64,000 nucleotides of DNA from Serratia bockelmannii (GCF_008011855.1 NZ_VOUX01000033.1:682001-746000), one strand, 5' to 3'; positions 54,363 through 64,000 are shown, counted from the stretch's first letter. Numbers and translations: made by a program. Notes: generated from the letters alone by a model not told the origin.

Positions 54363-55723
54363 TGACCGCGCGTCTCGGCCGCTGGCTGAGTTCTCTGGAT
54401 ACGCTGGAAAAACGCATCGCCCGCGCGCCGACGGTGCGCCGCTACGGCCGCCTGACCCGCGCCACCGGGCTGGTGCTGGAGGCTACCGGCCTGCAGCTGC
54501 CGCTCGGCGCGACCTGCCTCATCGAACGGCACGACGCCGGTGAAGTGCAGGAAGTGGAAAGCGAAGTGGTCGGCTTCAACGGCCAGCGGCTGTTCCTGAT
54601 GCCGCTGGAAGAAGTCGAAGGCATCGTGCCGGGCGCGCGGGTTTACGCCCGCATCGCGCCGGAAGGCCAAAGCGCCGGCAAACAGCTGCCGCTCGGCCCA
54701 GCCCTGTTGGGACGGGTGCTGGACGGCAGCGCCAAACCGCTCGACGGCCTGCCTTCACCGGAAACCGGTTACCGCGCGCCGCTGATCACCGCGCCGTTCA
54801 ACCCCTTGCAGCGCACGCCGATCGAGCAGGTGCTGGACGTGGGGGTGCGCACCATCAACGGTCTGCTGACCGTCGGTCGCGGCCAGCGCATGGGCCTGTT
54901 CGCCGGTTCCGGCGTCGGCAAGAGCGTGTTGCTCGGCATGATGGCCCGTTATACCCAGGCAGATGTGATCGTCGTTGGCCTGATCGGCGAGCGCGGCCGC
55001 GAGGTCAAAGACTTTATCGAGAACATTCTCGGTGCCGAAGGCCGGGCGCGCTCGGTGGTGATCGCTGCGCCGGCGGACGTATCGCCGTTGCTGCGCATGC
55101 AGGGGGCGGCCTACGCCACCCGCATCGCCGAAGATTTCCGCGATCGCGGGCAGCACGTGTTGCTGATCATGGACTCCCTTACCCGCTACGCCATGGCGCA
55201 GCGTGAGATCGCCCTGGCCATCGGCGAACCGCCGGCGACCAAAGGCTATCCGCCTTCGGTCTTCGCCAAACTGCCTGCGCTGGTGGAACGCGCGGGCAAC
55301 GGCATCAGCGGCGGCGGTTCCATTACCGCCTTCTACACCGTGTTGACCGAAGGGGACGATCAGCAAGACCCGATCGCCGACTCGGCGCGCGCCATCCTCG
55401 ACGGCCACGTGGTGCTGTCCCGGCGCCTGGCGGAAGCCGGCCATTACCCGGCTATCGACATCGAAGCGTCAATCAGCCGCGCCATGACGTCGCTGATCGA
55501 CGAAGAGCATTATCGCCGGGTACGCACCTTCAAGCAGATGCTGGCCAGCTATCAGCGCAACCGCGATCTGATCAGCGTCGGCGCCTACGCGGCCGGCAGC
55601 GATCCGTTGCTGGACAAAGCGATGACGCTGTACCCGCAGATGGAAGCGTACCTGCAACAGGGCATCTTTGAACGCAGCGGCTACGATGAAGCCTGTCAAC
55701 AGCTGCAGCAGTTGATTGTTTAA
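54362..55723 (+). CDS. fliI: Flagellum-specific export ATPase FliI
   Basis: F1-beta-like hexameric ATPase of the flagellar type III export apparatus. 453 residues (E. coli 457), start 54362 forming TGATG with the fliH stop. Walker A is [15 protein letters not shown], Walker [12 protein letters not shown], and the [15 protein letters not shown] and type III ATPase signature [17 protein letters not shown] are intact. Confidence 0.97.
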   Translation: MTARLGRWLSSLDTLEKRIARAPTVRRYGRLTRATGLVLEATGLQLPLGATCLIERHDAGEVQEVESEVVGFNGQRLFLMPLEEVEGIVPGARVYARIAPEGQSAGKQLPLGPALLGRVLDGSAKPLDGLPSPETGYRAPLITAPFNPLQRTPIEQVLDVGVRTINGLLTVGRGQRMGLFAGSGVGKSVLLGMMARYTQADVIVVGLIGERGREVKDFIENILGAEGRARSVVIAAPADVSPLLRMQGAAYATRIAEDFRDRGQHVLLIMDSLTRYAMAQREIALAIGEPPATKGYPPSVFAKLPALVERAGNGISGGGSITAFYTVLTEGDDQQDPIADSARAILDGHVVLSRRLAEAGHYPAIDIEASISRAMTSLIDEEHYRRVRTFKQMLASYQRNRDLISVGAYAAGSDPLLDKAMTLYPQMEAYLQQGIFERSGYDEACQQLQQLIV

Positions 55724-55744
55724 CGTCACCAGAGGCGCACAGCG

Positions 55745-56191
55745 ATGAAATCACAATCTCCCCTGATTACCCTGCGAGATCTGGCGCAGGATGCGGTGGA
55801 ACAGGCCGCGCAACAGCTGGGCCAGGTACGGCAGGCGCAGCAGGCGGCAGAGCAACAGCTGTCGATGCTGCTCAACTATCAGGACGAATACCGCCAGAAG
55901 CTGAATCATACACTTTGCGACGGCATGGACAGCTCTAGCTGGCAAAACTACCAGCAGTTTATCGGCACGCTGGAACAGGCCATCGACCAGCACCGCCAGC
56001 AGCTGCTGCAGTGGGGGCAGAAAGTGGATCATGCGGTGAAGCAATGGCAAGACAAACAACAGCGGCTGAACGCTTTCGAGACCCTGCATACCCGCGCCTT
56101 AAATGCGGAGCAGCAGCAGGAGAACAAACGGGATCAAAAACTGATGGATGAGTTCGCTCAACGCAGTGCACAAAGGAATATCAACCCATGA
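55745..56191 (+). CDS. fliJ: Flagellar export chaperone FliJ
   Basis: Central stalk protein of the export ATPase and chaperone escort. 148 residues (E. coli 147), almost entirely heptad-rich coiled coil with many Gln (QQLGQVRQAQQAAEQQLSMLLNYQDEYR). It lies 21 bases after fliI and overlaps fliK by four bases (ATGA). Confidence 0.95.
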   Translation: MKSQSPLITLRDLAQDAVEQAAQQLGQVRQAQQAAEQQLSMLLNYQDEYRQKLNHTLCDGMDSSSWQNYQQFIGTLEQAIDQHRQQLLQWGQKVDHAVKQWQDKQQRLNAFETLHTRALNAEQQQENKRDQKLMDEFAQRSAQRNINP

Positions 56192-57417
56192 ATCTGAACG
56201 CCCTGCCCGGCCTGGCCTTACCCGGCGACGCCGGCGGCCTGGCCGAACTGACGTCGGCGCTGGATGAGAGCCAGTTGTCGTCGGCCTTCGCCCAGCTGCT
56301 CGGCGCACGTTTCGCGCCCGCCGCCGATGGCAAACAGCCGCCGGTCGCGCTGAGCGCGGACGAGGAATGCGCCCCGGCCCTGAGCCGCAACCAGCTCAAT
56401 CAACTGCTAGCCACCTTCGGCGAGCGCGGCGGCCTGCTGCAGAACCCGGCCACCCCAGCCGATGCGCTTTCACCTGAAGGCGCCGAAGCCGAGGCACCCA
56501 CCGCCGGCGACAAACCGGCGCAACCACCGATCGCCGCCGCCAAAGAGCTGGATGCCGCAACGCTGCAGGCGCTGTACGCCATGCTGCCGGCCGCGCTCGT
56601 CGCCCAGGCGCAACCGACCGAAGGCCAACGTTCGCTGCCGGTGGAAAACGCTGACGAGGCGACTGCACTGCTGCCCGGCAATGGCCTGCTGAACATTGCG
56701 GCGGCCGGTGATAAAACCGCCGCGCGTTCATCGGCATCCCCTGCTCCGTCGCTGACAGGGGCGAAAACGCCGGCCACCGGCGACGATAATGCCAAGGCGG
56801 CGCTCCCGCAACCGACCAGCGGTGAGCGCGCAAGTACCGCACAGCCGCTGCCGGCGAGCGATGCGCAGCAGCAACCGACGCTCAACCATGCCGTCGCCCT
56901 GGCCACCGCCAGCCCAACGCAAACGGCCGCACCGGCCAGCGCACTGGTGACCGCACCGCCTACGCCGCAGCTCAACGCGCAGCTGGGCAGCCCGGAATGG
57001 CAGCAGGCGTTGAACCAACAGGTGCTGATGTTCCACCGCAACGGCCAGCAAAGTGCCGAGCTGCGCCTGCACCCGCAGGAGCTGGGCGCCTTGCAGATCA
57101 CGCTGAAACTGGACGATCAGCAGGCGCAATTGCACATTGCCTCCGCCCACGGTCAGGTGCGCGCGGCGGTGGAAGCAGCGATGCCGCAGCTGCGTCACGC
57201 GCTGGCGGAGAGCGGCATCAACCTGGGGCAAAGCAGCGTGGGCGGCGAGTCCACCCCGCAATGGCAACAGGGGCAGCAGCAGGCGTCCAACGGCCAGGGG
57301 CGTTCCAGCTATGCTGAACATGCTGGCGGTGAGGCTGCGGCCGCCGACGGCGTCAGCGCGCCGGTGGCGCTGCAGCGCATGGCCAGTGCGGTCAACGGCG
57401 TCGATATTTTCGCCTGA
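56188..57417 (+). CDS. fliK: Flagellar hook-length control protein FliK
   Basis: Secreted ruler that stops hook growth and switches export to filament proteins. 409 residues (E. coli 375): a long Ala/Pro/Gln-rich low-complexity ruler region up to about 260, then the conserved substrate-switch domain with LRLHPQELGALQITLKLDDQQAQLHI and ALAESGINLGQSSV. The ruler region is highly repetitive in base composition (GC-rich). Last gene of fliFGHIJK. Confidence 0.95.
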   Translation: MNLNALPGLALPGDAGGLAELTSALDESQLSSAFAQLLGARFAPAADGKQPPVALSADEECAPALSRNQLNQLLATFGERGGLLQNPATPADALSPEGAEAEAPTAGDKPAQPPIAAAKELDAATLQALYAMLPAALVAQAQPTEGQRSLPVENADEATALLPGNGLLNIAAAGDKTAARSSASPAPSLTGAKTPATGDDNAKAALPQPTSGERASTAQPLPASDAQQQPTLNHAVALATASPTQTAAPASALVTAPPTPQLNAQLGSPEWQQALNQQVLMFHRNGQQSAELRLHPQELGALQITLKLDDQQAQLHIASAHGQVRAAVEAAMPQLRHALAESGINLGQSSVGGESTPQWQQGQQQASNGQGRSSYAEHAGGEAAAADGVSAPVALQRMASAVNGVDIFA

Positions 57418-57582
57418 GCCGCCGCAAACGCCCAAGCTGGCACCCATTTGCGCGTCTATTCAGGCTATTGCACGCCGTGATAGACGCGATAATACCTTTA
57501 CATGTCATGCGTGCGGCTTTGCCGCGCGCCATGCCCGCCGCCTCGCAGGCTGCGGGTGGAACAACAGGAATTAGATTTGGCT

Positions 57583-58068
57583 ATGTCTCAGAACACCCTT
57601 CCGGCAGCACCGAAACGCTCCCTTCTGGTCATCCTGCTGGTATTGATCAGCGTCGTCGCCTGTGGCGCCGCGGGCTACAGCTGGTGGCTGCTGCAACAGC
57701 ATAAAAACGGCGCCGAACCGGCCGCCGTCAAACAGCAACCGCCGGCCGCGCCGGTGTTCATGCCGCTCGACACCTTTACCGTCAACCTGGTGACGCCGGA
57801 CAACAACCCGGATCGCGTGCTGTATATCGGCCTCACGCTGCGTCTGCCGGACGAAAGTACCCGCCGTCAGCTGAACGATTTTCTGCCGGAAGTGCGCAGC
57901 CGCTTGCTGATGCTGCTCTCCCGTCAGGAAGCGGGCCAGCTGGCCAATGAACAAGGGAAGCAACAGCTGGTGGCGCAGATTAAGGACGTGCTCAGCCCGC
58001 CGCTGGTTAAGGGACAACCGAAGCAGGTGGTCAGCGACGTGCTGTTCACCGCCTTCATACTGCGGTAA
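57583..58068 (+). CDS. fliL: Flagellar basal-body protein FliL
   Basis: Single-span membrane protein at the stator ring that supports torque. 161 residues (E. coli 154), membrane segment about 16-36 ([22 protein letters not shown]), then a periplasmic FliL domain ending FTAFILR. The ribosome site AGGA is 14 bases from ATG 57583; a TTG two codons earlier would have better spacing. First gene of fliLMNOPQR, six bases before fliM. Confidence 0.95.
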   Translation: MSQNTLPAAPKRSLLVILLVLISVVACGAAGYSWWLLQQHKNGAEPAAVKQQPPAAPVFMPLDTFTVNLVTPDNNPDRVLYIGLTLRLPDESTRRQLNDFLPEVRSRLLMLLSRQEAGQLANEQGKQQLVAQIKDVLSPPLVKGQPKQVVSDVLFTAFILR

Positions 58069-58073
58069 TCACT

Positions 58074-59078
58074 ATGGGCGATAGCATTCTTTCACAGGCA
58101 GAGATCGACGCCTTGCTCAACGGCGACAGCGCGGGTGATGAACCCGAAGCGATAGTCGGCAAAGAGAGCGAGGTTAAGCCTTACGATCCGAACACCCAGC
58201 GCCGCGTGGTGCGCGAGCGCCTGCACGCGCTGGAAATCATCAACGAACGTTTTGCCCGGCAGTTCCGCATGGGGTTGTTCAACCTGCTGCGCCGCAGCCC
58301 GGACATTACCGTCGGCCCGATCAAAATCCAGCCGTATCACGAGTTCGCCCGCAACCTGCCGGTGCCGACCAACCTGAACCTGGTGCATTTGAATCCGCTG
58401 CGCGGCACTGCCCTGTTCGTGTTCGCGCCGAGTCTGGTGTTCATCGCCGTCGACAACCTGTTCGGCGGCGACGGCCGCTTCCCGACCAAAGTCGAAGGCC
58501 GCGAATTCACCCCGACCGAACAGCGGGTGATCAAACGCATGCTGCGCCTGGCGCTGGACGCCTATGGCGACGCCTGGAGCGCCATCTACAAGATCGACGT
58601 GGAGTACGTGCGTGCCGAAATGCAGGTGAAGTTCACCAACATCACCACCTCGCCGAACGACATCGTGGTCACCACGCCGTTCCAGGTAGAGATCGGCGCG
58701 CTGACCGGCGAGTTCAACATCTGCATTCCGTTCGCGATGATCGAACCGCTGCGCGAGCTGTTGACCAACCCGCCGCTGGAAAATTCGCGGCAGGAAGACA
58801 GCCACTGGCGCGAAACGCTGGTGAAGCAGGTGCAGCACTCCGAACTGGAGCTGATCGCCAACTTCGTCGATATCCCGATGCGGCTGTCGAAAGTCCTGAA
58901 GCTGCAACCGGGCGATGTATTACCGATAGACAAGCCGGAACGCCTGATCGCCCATGTGGACGGCGTACCGGTTCTGACCAGCCAATACGGCACGTTAAAC
59001 GGGCAATATGCCCTGCGTGTTGAACATTTGATTAACCCTATTTTGAATGCTCTGAGTGAGGAACAGCCCAATGAGTGA
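58074..59078 (+). CDS. fliM: Flagellar motor switch protein FliM
   Basis: C-ring protein that receives the chemotaxis signal. 334 residues, E. coli length. The N-terminal CheY-P binding peptide (GDSILSQAEIDALLNGD) is intact, followed by the CheC-like middle domain and the C-terminal SpoA domain (RLSKVLKLQPGDVLPIDKPE). Its end overlaps fliN by eight bases. Confidence 0.97.
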   Translation: MGDSILSQAEIDALLNGDSAGDEPEAIVGKESEVKPYDPNTQRRVVRERLHALEIINERFARQFRMGLFNLLRRSPDITVGPIKIQPYHEFARNLPVPTNLNLVHLNPLRGTALFVFAPSLVFIAVDNLFGGDGRFPTKVEGREFTPTEQRVIKRMLRLALDAYGDAWSAIYKIDVEYVRAEMQVKFTNITTSPNDIVVTTPFQVEIGALTGEFNICIPFAMIEPLRELLTNPPLENSRQEDSHWRETLVKQVQHSELELIANFVDIPMRLSKVLKLQPGDVLPIDKPERLIAHVDGVPVLTSQYGTLNGQYALRVEHLINPILNALSEEQPNE

Positions 59079-59487
59079 TCCTAAGCAACCGTCTGGCGAA
59101 GGAAAGGAATCCGTAGACGATCTGTGGGCTGATGCGTTTAACGAGCAGCAGTCGACAGAGAAATCCGGCGCGAGCACCGAAGGGGTGTTCAAGTCGCTGG
59201 AAGCTCAGGATGCGCTCGGCAGCCTGCAGGATATCGACCTGATCCTGGATATTCCGGTCAAGCTGACCGTGGAACTGGGGCGCACCAAGATGACCATCAA
59301 AGAGCTGCTGCGCCTGTCGCAAGGCTCGGTGGTGGCGCTGGACGGCCTGGCCGGCGAGCCGCTGGACATCCTGATCAACGGTTACCTGATCGCACAAGGT
59401 GAAGTGGTGGTGGTGGCCGACAAGTTCGGTGTGCGCATCACCGACATTATCACCCCGTCCGAACGCATGCGTCGACTGAGCCGCTGA
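59071..59487 (+). CDS. fliN: Flagellar motor switch protein FliN
   Basis: C-ring component and FliH docking site. 138 residues (E. coli 137) from ATG 59071, which has GAGGA upstream and matches the family start MSDPKQ. The SpoA domain LDIPVKLTVELGRTKMTIKELLRLSQGSVVALDGLAGEPLDILING is conserved. Confidence 0.97.
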   Translation: MSDPKQPSGEGKESVDDLWADAFNEQQSTEKSGASTEGVFKSLEAQDALGSLQDIDLILDIPVKLTVELGRTKMTIKELLRLSQGSVVALDGLAGEPLDILINGYLIAQGEVVVVADKFGVRITDIITPSERMRRLSR

Positions 59488-59891
59488 TGACCGTTGCGGC
59501 GCCCGTAACCGTTCAAAGCAGCCAATCCCCCGCCGCGCCGGCCCTGCCGGCCGGTTCGGTGTTGATGCAGGTCAGCAGCGCGCTCGGCGGCATTCTGCTG
59601 CTGATCCTGCTGGCCGGTTGGCTGTTCCGTCGGCTGGGTTTCGCCCCGCAGGCGCGCAACAACAAACTGCTCAACCTGCGCGCCAGTTGCCAGGTCGGGC
59701 AGCGCGAGCGCGTGGTGGTGGTGGAAGTCGATGACACCTTGCTGGTACTGGGCGTCACCGCCCAGCAGATCACCCCGCTGCACACCCTGCCCGCCCCGCC
59801 GAAAGACGAGGGCGCGGCCGACGTGGCGACGCCGGCGGACTTCCGCCAACTGATGCAAAAAGTTCTGAAACGCCCGGAAAAATCGGCATGA
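59487..59891 (+). CDS. fliO: Flagellar export gate assembly protein FliO
   Basis: Small membrane scaffold for FliP pentamer assembly. 134 residues with one membrane segment ([19 protein letters not shown], about 29-47) and a cytoplasmic tail. ATG overlaps the fliN stop (TGATG). FliO is poorly conserved; the order fliN-fliO-fliP supports it. Confidence 0.93.
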   Translation: MTVAAPVTVQSSQSPAAPALPAGSVLMQVSSALGGILLLILLAGWLFRRLGFAPQARNNKLLNLRASCQVGQRERVVVVEVDDTLLVLGVTAQQITPLHTLPAPPKDEGAADVATPADFRQLMQKVLKRPEKSA

Positions 59892-60649
59892 CCTCGACTC
59901 TTCATACCCTCGTCCGCCGTCCGGCGGTTTGGCTCCCTGCCGCCCTGCTGTTCATCAGCCCGGCGGCTTTGGCACAACTGCCGGGGCTGATCAGTCAGCC
60001 GCTGGCCAATGGCGGCCAAAGCTGGTCGCTGCCGGTGCAGACGCTGGTTCTGTTGACCTCGCTGACCTTCCTGCCGGCCATGCTGCTGATGATGACCAGC
60101 TTCACCCGCATCATCATCGTGCTCGGCCTGCTGCGCAACGCGCTGGGCACGCCTTCGGCGCCGCCGAACCAGGTGATGCTGGGGCTGGCGTTGTTCCTGA
60201 CCTTCTTCATCATGTCGCCGGTGTTCGACAAGGTTTATCAGGACGCCTACCTGCCGTTCAGCCAGGACAAAATCGGGCTGGAAGTCGCGCTGGATAAAGG
60301 CGCGCAGCCGCTGCGCGAATTCATGCTGCGCCAAACGCGCGAAACCGATCTCGCGCTGTACGCCAGACTGGCCAATCAGCCGCCGCTGGCCGGCCCTGAG
60401 GCGGTGCCGATGCGCATCCTGCTGCCCGCCTACGTCACCAGCGAACTGAAAACCGCCTTCCAGATCGGCTTTACGGTGTTCATTCCGTTCCTGATTATCG
60501 ACCTGGTGGTCGCCAGCGTGCTGATGGCGCTGGGGATGATGATGGTGCCGCCCGCCACCATCTCGCTGCCGTTCAAGCTGATGCTGTTCGTGCTGGTCGA
60601 TGGCTGGCAGCTGCTGCTCGGCTCGCTGGCGCAGAGCTTCTATTCGTAA
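59888..60649 (+). CDS. fliP: Flagellar export gate protein FliP
   Basis: Core gate protein (five copies per gate) with a cleavable signal peptide. 253 residues (E. coli 245): signal about 1-30, then [50 protein letters not shown], the FliP signature, and [43 protein letters not shown]. Overlaps fliO by four bases. Confidence 0.97.
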   Translation: MTSTLHTLVRRPAVWLPAALLFISPAALAQLPGLISQPLANGGQSWSLPVQTLVLLTSLTFLPAMLLMMTSFTRIIIVLGLLRNALGTPSAPPNQVMLGLALFLTFFIMSPVFDKVYQDAYLPFSQDKIGLEVALDKGAQPLREFMLRQTRETDLALYARLANQPPLAGPEAVPMRILLPAYVTSELKTAFQIGFTVFIPFLIIDLVVASVLMALGMMMVPPATISLPFKLMLFVLVDGWQLLLGSLAQSFYS

Positions 60650-60670
60650 CCCCTGACCGGAGAACGCGAG

Positions 60671-60940
60671 ATGACACCTGAATCGGTTATGGCGCTCGGC
60701 ACCGAAGCGATGAAAGTCGCGCTGGCGCTGGCCGCCCCGCTGCTGCTGGCGGCGCTGATCAGCGGCCTGGTCGTCAGCCTGCTGCAGGCCGCCACCCAGA
60801 TCAACGAAATGACGCTGTCGTTCATCCCTAAAATTCTGGCGGTGGTGGCCACCATCATCATCGCCGGTCCCTGGATGTTGAATCTGTTGCTGGACTACAT
60901 GCGCACTCTGTTCAGCAACCTGCCCACCCTGATCGGCTGA
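60671..60940 (+). CDS. fliQ: Flagellar export gate protein FliQ
   Basis: 89-residue two-helix membrane protein of the export gate (four copies). Typical N-terminus [18 protein letters not shown] and loop [20 protein letters not shown]. Same length as in E. coli. Confidence 0.97.
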   Translation: MTPESVMALGTEAMKVALALAAPLLLAALISGLVVSLLQAATQINEMTLSFIPKILAVVATIIIAGPWMLNLLLDYMRTLFSNLPTLIG

Positions 60941-60942
60941 CC

Positions 60943-61725
60943 GTGCTCACCTTCGACAGCGCCCAGCTCACCGTCTGGCTCAGCCACTATTTTTGGCCGC
61001 TGCTGCGCATTCTGGCGCTGATCAGCACCGCGCCGATATTCAGCGAAAAACAAATCAGCAAAAAGGTCAAAATCGGCCTTGGCGGGCTGATCGTCATCCT
61101 GATCGCGCCGACGCTGCCCGCCAGCAATATCCCGATCTTCTCCGCCGCCGGCCTGTGGCTGGCGGTTCAACAGATTCTGATCGGCGTGGCGCTGGGATTG
61201 ACCATGCAGTTCGCCTTCGCGGCGGTGCGCCTGGCGGGCGAAGTGATCGGCATGCAGATGGGCCTGTCGTTCGCCACCTTCTTCGATCCCAGCGGCGGCC
61301 CGAACATGCCGGTGCTGGCGCGCCTGCTTAACCTGCTGGCGATGCTGCTGTTCCTCAGCTTCGACGGCCATCTGTGGCTGATTTCACTGCTGGCGGACAG
61401 CTTCCATACCCTGCCTATCCAAACGCAGCCGCTGAACGGCAATGGCTTCCTGGTGTTGACCCAGGTTGGCTCGCTGATTTTCATCAACGGCATGATGCTG
61501 GCGCTGCCGCTGATCTGCCTGCTGTTGACGCTGAACATGGCGCTCGGCCTGCTCAATCGCATGACACCGCAGCTGTCGGTCTTCGTGATCGGTTTCCCGG
61601 TCACCATGACCTTCGGCATCATGACGCTGGGTATGATGATGCCGATGCTGGCGCCGTTCTGTGAACATCTGTTCGGTGAAATCTTCGATCGACTGGCGGC
61701 GGTAATCGGCGGCATGACCTTCTAA
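60943..61725 (+). CDS. fliR: Flagellar export gate protein FliR
   Basis: Single-copy gate protein that closes the FliP/FliQ helix. 260 residues, about six membrane segments, with [34 protein letters not shown] conserved. The start is a GTG two bases after the fliQ stop. Last gene of fliL-R. Confidence 0.97.
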   Translation: MLTFDSAQLTVWLSHYFWPLLRILALISTAPIFSEKQISKKVKIGLGGLIVILIAPTLPASNIPIFSAAGLWLAVQQILIGVALGLTMQFAFAAVRLAGEVIGMQMGLSFATFFDPSGGPNMPVLARLLNLLAMLLFLSFDGHLWLISLLADSFHTLPIQTQPLNGNGFLVLTQVGSLIFINGMMLALPLICLLLTLNMALGLLNRMTPQLSVFVIGFPVTMTFGIMTLGMMMPMLAPFCEHLFGEIFDRLAAVIGGMTF

Positions 61726-62081
61726 GCCCCTGCAACGCCCCTCCCTTTCCCCCTTATCTGCCTGAGACAAAATGGCAATAAAAACGCTTTCTTGGGACAA
61801 AAGCCTGAGAAACGCCTTTTATCCGGATTAAGGTTCAAATGTCTCCGGCGGCTTGAATAAATAAAACCCCGACCTAGAATAGACCCGGCAACAGAAATAT
61901 CGCTTGTACCACGCTAGCCATCAGCGGCGATAAAAACGCTGACTCCCAATTGGAAATAAAAAATAACGCAGTCACGCAGGGTAAAATGCGCGACAGATAA
62001 CTTACACCCTGAATAAATGCGTCCGGCGCCTACCGGCTGCAGGGCGCAGCATCGACCTTTGCTAACCACAGGAGCGAGTTC
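61726..62081. other. Intergenic region upstream of the Sra-like gene
   Basis: 356 bases, AT-rich in the middle. No strong terminator after fliR was found. It must hold the promoter of the small basic-protein gene at 62082; no -10/-35 pair stands out. Confidence 0.5.
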
Positions 62082-62216
62082 ATGATTAAAGCGAAAAGCA
62101 ACCGCAAAGCACGCCGGTTATTCGGTTTGACCCACTGGAAAAGCAACAAATTTAGAGTTTCGTTTACCGAGACGGCCGACGGCGGAAAATGGAAAGTGGA
62201 GAAGAAAAAGAAATAG
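62082..62216 (+). CDS. sra: Small basic protein resembling stationary-phase ribosome-associated Sra (RpsV)
   Basis: 44 residues, very basic, ending in a lysine run. AGGAG lies eight bases before the ATG. The N-terminal block KSNRKARRLFGLTHWKSNKF lines up with the E. coli Sra N-terminus as I recall it (KSNRQARHILGLDHK-SN), and the length is within one residue. In E. coli Sra binds the 30S subunit and is made in stationary phase. The C-terminal half is not conserved, so the assignment is good but not certain. It stands alone between fliR and flgL. Confidence 0.7.
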   Translation: MIKAKSNRKARRLFGLTHWKSNKFRVSFTETADGGKWKVEKKKK

Positions 62217-62330
62217 CAGCGCTATTTATCGTCAGGAAAATAATATCCATCGCGATTATTCCGCCACTGATTTCAATAATGCCATTGCGCATTAAACAGG
62301 GGTGACAATCGTATTATTTCTTTCCTGATG

Positions 62331-62379
62331 AAAAAAAGGCGCGTCACTCAGTCAGTAGTGGGAGAACGAGCGACGCGCC
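62331..62379 (-). terminator. flgKL terminator
   Basis: Arms GGCGCGTC (62338-62345) and GACGCGCC (62372-62379), extendable past one mismatch, with an 18-base inner loop; seven Ts follow on the minus strand. It lies 110 bases after the flgL stop and faces the end of the Sra-like gene. Confidence 0.8.
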
Positions 62380-62488
62380 AAACGAGTGCACCCGGTTTCA
62401 AGAAGCCTCCCTCCCCGCGAGACGGAGAAGGCATTTTCTAAGCGCACTAAAGGGAAACCCGTCGCGGTCAGGCAACGGGGTATTGCTC

Positions 62489-63448
62489 TTAACGATTCAT
62501 CTGGAACAGCGACATGCCCTGCATATCGCTGAAGGTTTTATACGACGCCTGCAGCGCTGCCTGCTGCATGAAATAAGACGAGATAGACTCGGCCAGATCG
62601 GCATCCGTCAACGCGCTCATCTGGATCTGGTTGGTCATGTCACGCTCTTTACCGATGCTGTCCAGCTGATCCATTTCCTGCAGCTGACTGCCCAGCTCGG
62701 CGCGCACGCTCAACACGTTGTTGTAGGAGTTGTCCAGACCGCGGTTGGCTTTCGCCAAGGCATCGTTCACCTGCTGCTTGGTGGCCTCATCGGCGCCCTG
62801 CAGCGGGGTTTTCAACGCGTTCAGCGCAATATCGATGCTCTCGAATACGTTGCTGACCGGCGCGCTGCCGTCCGGCTCGGGCTTCGGATTGCTGGTCAAC
62901 GACATGAACACCGCGTTGCCGGTATGGCCGATGGTCATGGTGCGGTTGGCGTCCACTTTCTGCTGAACCGTCTTGTCCCCGCCCTGATAACTGACGGTGC
63001 CGCCGTTATCGACGAACGGCGCCTTGTCGTTCACGTATCCGCCGAACATATAGCGGCCGTTGCCGTCGGTGCTGTTGGCCTGGTTCAGCAGCTGATCTTT
63101 CAGCCCCTGCAGTTGGGTGGCCAGCGACTGGCGATCGTTATCGCTTTCGGTGCCGCCGGCGTTGACGATCAACGCCTTCATATCCGCGATGGTGGAGGTC
63201 GCGCCGGCCAATACCGTTTCTTCCATCGACACGTTCTGACGGGCGAAGGTGCGCGCCAGGGTGTACTGGCTGTTTTCCGCCTGCGACTGCGACAACATCA
63301 CCGCGCGCGACGCCGCCAGCGGATCGTCGGACGGGTTGATCACCCGCTTGCCCGAGGAAAGCTGCTCGGCCGCCTTCATGAACAGCGACTGGTTGCCCGT
63401 GATGCCGTTCATGTTCTGTTGGTACATCATGCTGGTGCTCATGCGCAT
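62489..63448 (-). CDS. flgL: Flagellar hook-filament junction protein FlgL (HAP3)
   Basis: Adapter between hook and filament. 319 residues (E. coli 317), with the flagellin-like N-terminus MRMSTSMMYQQNMNGITGNQSLFMKAAEQLSSGKRVINPSDDP and C-terminus ALTDADLAESISSYFMQQAALQASYKTFSDMQGMSLFQMNR. It lies 59 bases after flgK on the same strand. Confidence 0.96.
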   Translation of the reverse strand: MRMSTSMMYQQNMNGITGNQSLFMKAAEQLSSGKRVINPSDDPLAASRAVMLSQSQAENSQYTLARTFARQNVSMEETVLAGATSTIADMKALIVNAGGTESDNDRQSLATQLQGLKDQLLNQANSTDGNGRYMFGGYVNDKAPFVDNGGTVSYQGGDKTVQQKVDANRTMTIGHTGNAVFMSLTSNPKPEPDGSAPVSNVFESIDIALNALKTPLQGADEATKQQVNDALAKANRGLDNSYNNVLSVRAELGSQLQEMDQLDSIGKERDMTNQIQMSALTDADLAESISSYFMQQAALQASYKTFSDMQGMSLFQMNR

Positions 63449-63507
63449 GCTGTGGGTTCCTTACTCTGAGCGACCGGCGCCGTTATCGGCGCCGATTAAC
63501 AATGAAA

Positions 63508-64000
63508 TCAACGAATATTCAGCAGCGCGTCGAACAGCGAGCTGGCGGTCTGAATCACCTGCGCGTTGGCCATGTAGTACTGCTGAAAACGCAGCAGTTC
63601 ACCGTACTCTTCGTCAAGGTTGACGCCGGACATCGACTGCTGTTGCGCGCCCAGCTGCGTGACGATTTTGGCCTGCGAGGTAGCGATGGCCTTGGCGGCG
63701 GCGGTCTGGTTGCCGACGCCGCTGACGATGCCGGCGTAAGCGCCGCTCAGGGTCGCCTTGCCGTCCACCAGGTTTTTGGTTTGCAGATCCAGCAGCTTCT
63801 TGGCGTTCTCGTTATCGCCGCGGCCGCTGTCGTCTTTACCGGCGGCGGCGATCTTGGACGAATCGGTGATGGCCACTTTCAGGTTGCCCGCCACGTCGCT
63901 GACCGGCTTCACGGTGAAGCTGTCTTTGGCCTGCGCATTGCCGTCGATGCTCACTTCCAACCCGTCGAAGTTCAGCGTCGGTTTGCCGTCGGCGCTGGTG
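63508..64000 (-). CDS. flgK: Flagellar hook-associated protein FlgK (HAP1), C-terminal part
   Basis: The frame runs off the right edge; about 163 codons of the C-terminus are present. The end SGVNLDEEYGELLRFQQYYMANAQVIQTASSLFDALLNIR is the FlgK signature, and TLSGAYAGIVSGVGNQTAAAKA precedes it. Order flgK-flgL as in other enterobacteria. Confidence 0.96.
   Translation of the reverse strand, partial: TSADGKPTLNFDGLEVSIDGNAQAKDSFTVKPVSDVAGNLKVAITDSSKIAAAGKDDSGRGDNENAKKLLDLQTKNLVDGKATLSGAYAGIVSGVGNQTAAAKAIATSQAKIVTQLGAQQQSMSGVNLDEEYGELLRFQQYYMANAQVIQTASSLFDALLNIR

Noticed and set aside
1-64000. CRISPR arrays, tRNA or rRNA genes, insertion sequences
   Set aside because: I saw no regularly spaced direct repeats, cloverleaf or rRNA signatures, or transposase sequence on either strand.

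Overview
The window is a stretch of an enterobacterial chromosome, most probably a Serratia of the marcescens type. The evidence is high-GC coding sequence, near-complete similarity of many products to E. coli/Salmonella orthologues (NarXL, ChaABC, PutAP, EfeUOB, Tcy, Fli), a short 352-residue flagellin, and a flagellar locus in which fliA, fliC, fliDST, fliE-R and flgKL lie close together. No prophage, insertion sequence, CRISPR array, tRNA or rRNA was recognised. The species call is inference from recalled family features; no search was run.

Layout. 1-2330: the start of a surface-polysaccharide export operon (WecA-like initiating transferase, Wza, first codons of the next gene) behind a JUMPStart/ops element for RfaH. 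2446-4488: an AT-richer patch with an NAD-dependent epimerase and a CadC/ToxR-like membrane regulator, followed by a non-coding stretch with a candidate small RNA. 5219-9451: nitrate module, narK divergent from narXL, with a perfect FNR palindrome between them. 9448-22023: ychO, then genes absent from the E. coli ychO-cha neighbourhood as I recall it: an orphan prepilin-peptidase homologue, an orphan beta-helix protein, a family-5 peptide-type ABC transporter with two substrate-binding proteins, and the sulfur regulator cbl. 22024-27508: chaC, chaB, a Fur-box-preceded siderophore-interacting protein, chaA, lpxO, phoH.

28216-37801: iron and proline modules. efeUOB has a strong Fur box. putP and putA are divergent around a control region with repeated GTTGCA sites. 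An unusual putA leader carries a 12-bp perfect stem with mutually exclusive pairing options reaching the start codon.

38124-64000: cystine/D-cysteine genes (tcyN, tcyL, tcyJ, dcyD) downstream of fliZ and fliA; flagellin; the filament cap and chaperone operon; a non-flagellar interlude (AraC and LysR regulators, azoreductase, three micro-ORFs, a small lipoprotein); then fliE divergent from fliF-K and fliL-R, a small basic protein resembling the stationary-phase ribosomal protein Sra, and flgL with the end of flgK.

How the genes work together. The flagellar genes cover the regulator (FliA, FliZ), basal body and rotor (FliE-FliG, FliM, FliN), export gate and ATPase (FliH-FliJ, FliO-FliR), length control (FliK) and filament (FliC, FliD, FliS, FliT, FlgL, FlgK). 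Sigma-28 promoters can be read directly in front of fliC and fliD. A second theme is sulfur: Cbl beside an uncharacterised ABC importer, ChaC (glutathione breakdown), and cystine uptake with D-cysteine desulfhydrase. Start codons were moved from the longest open frame wherever a better ribosome binding site, operon overlap or family length supported it.
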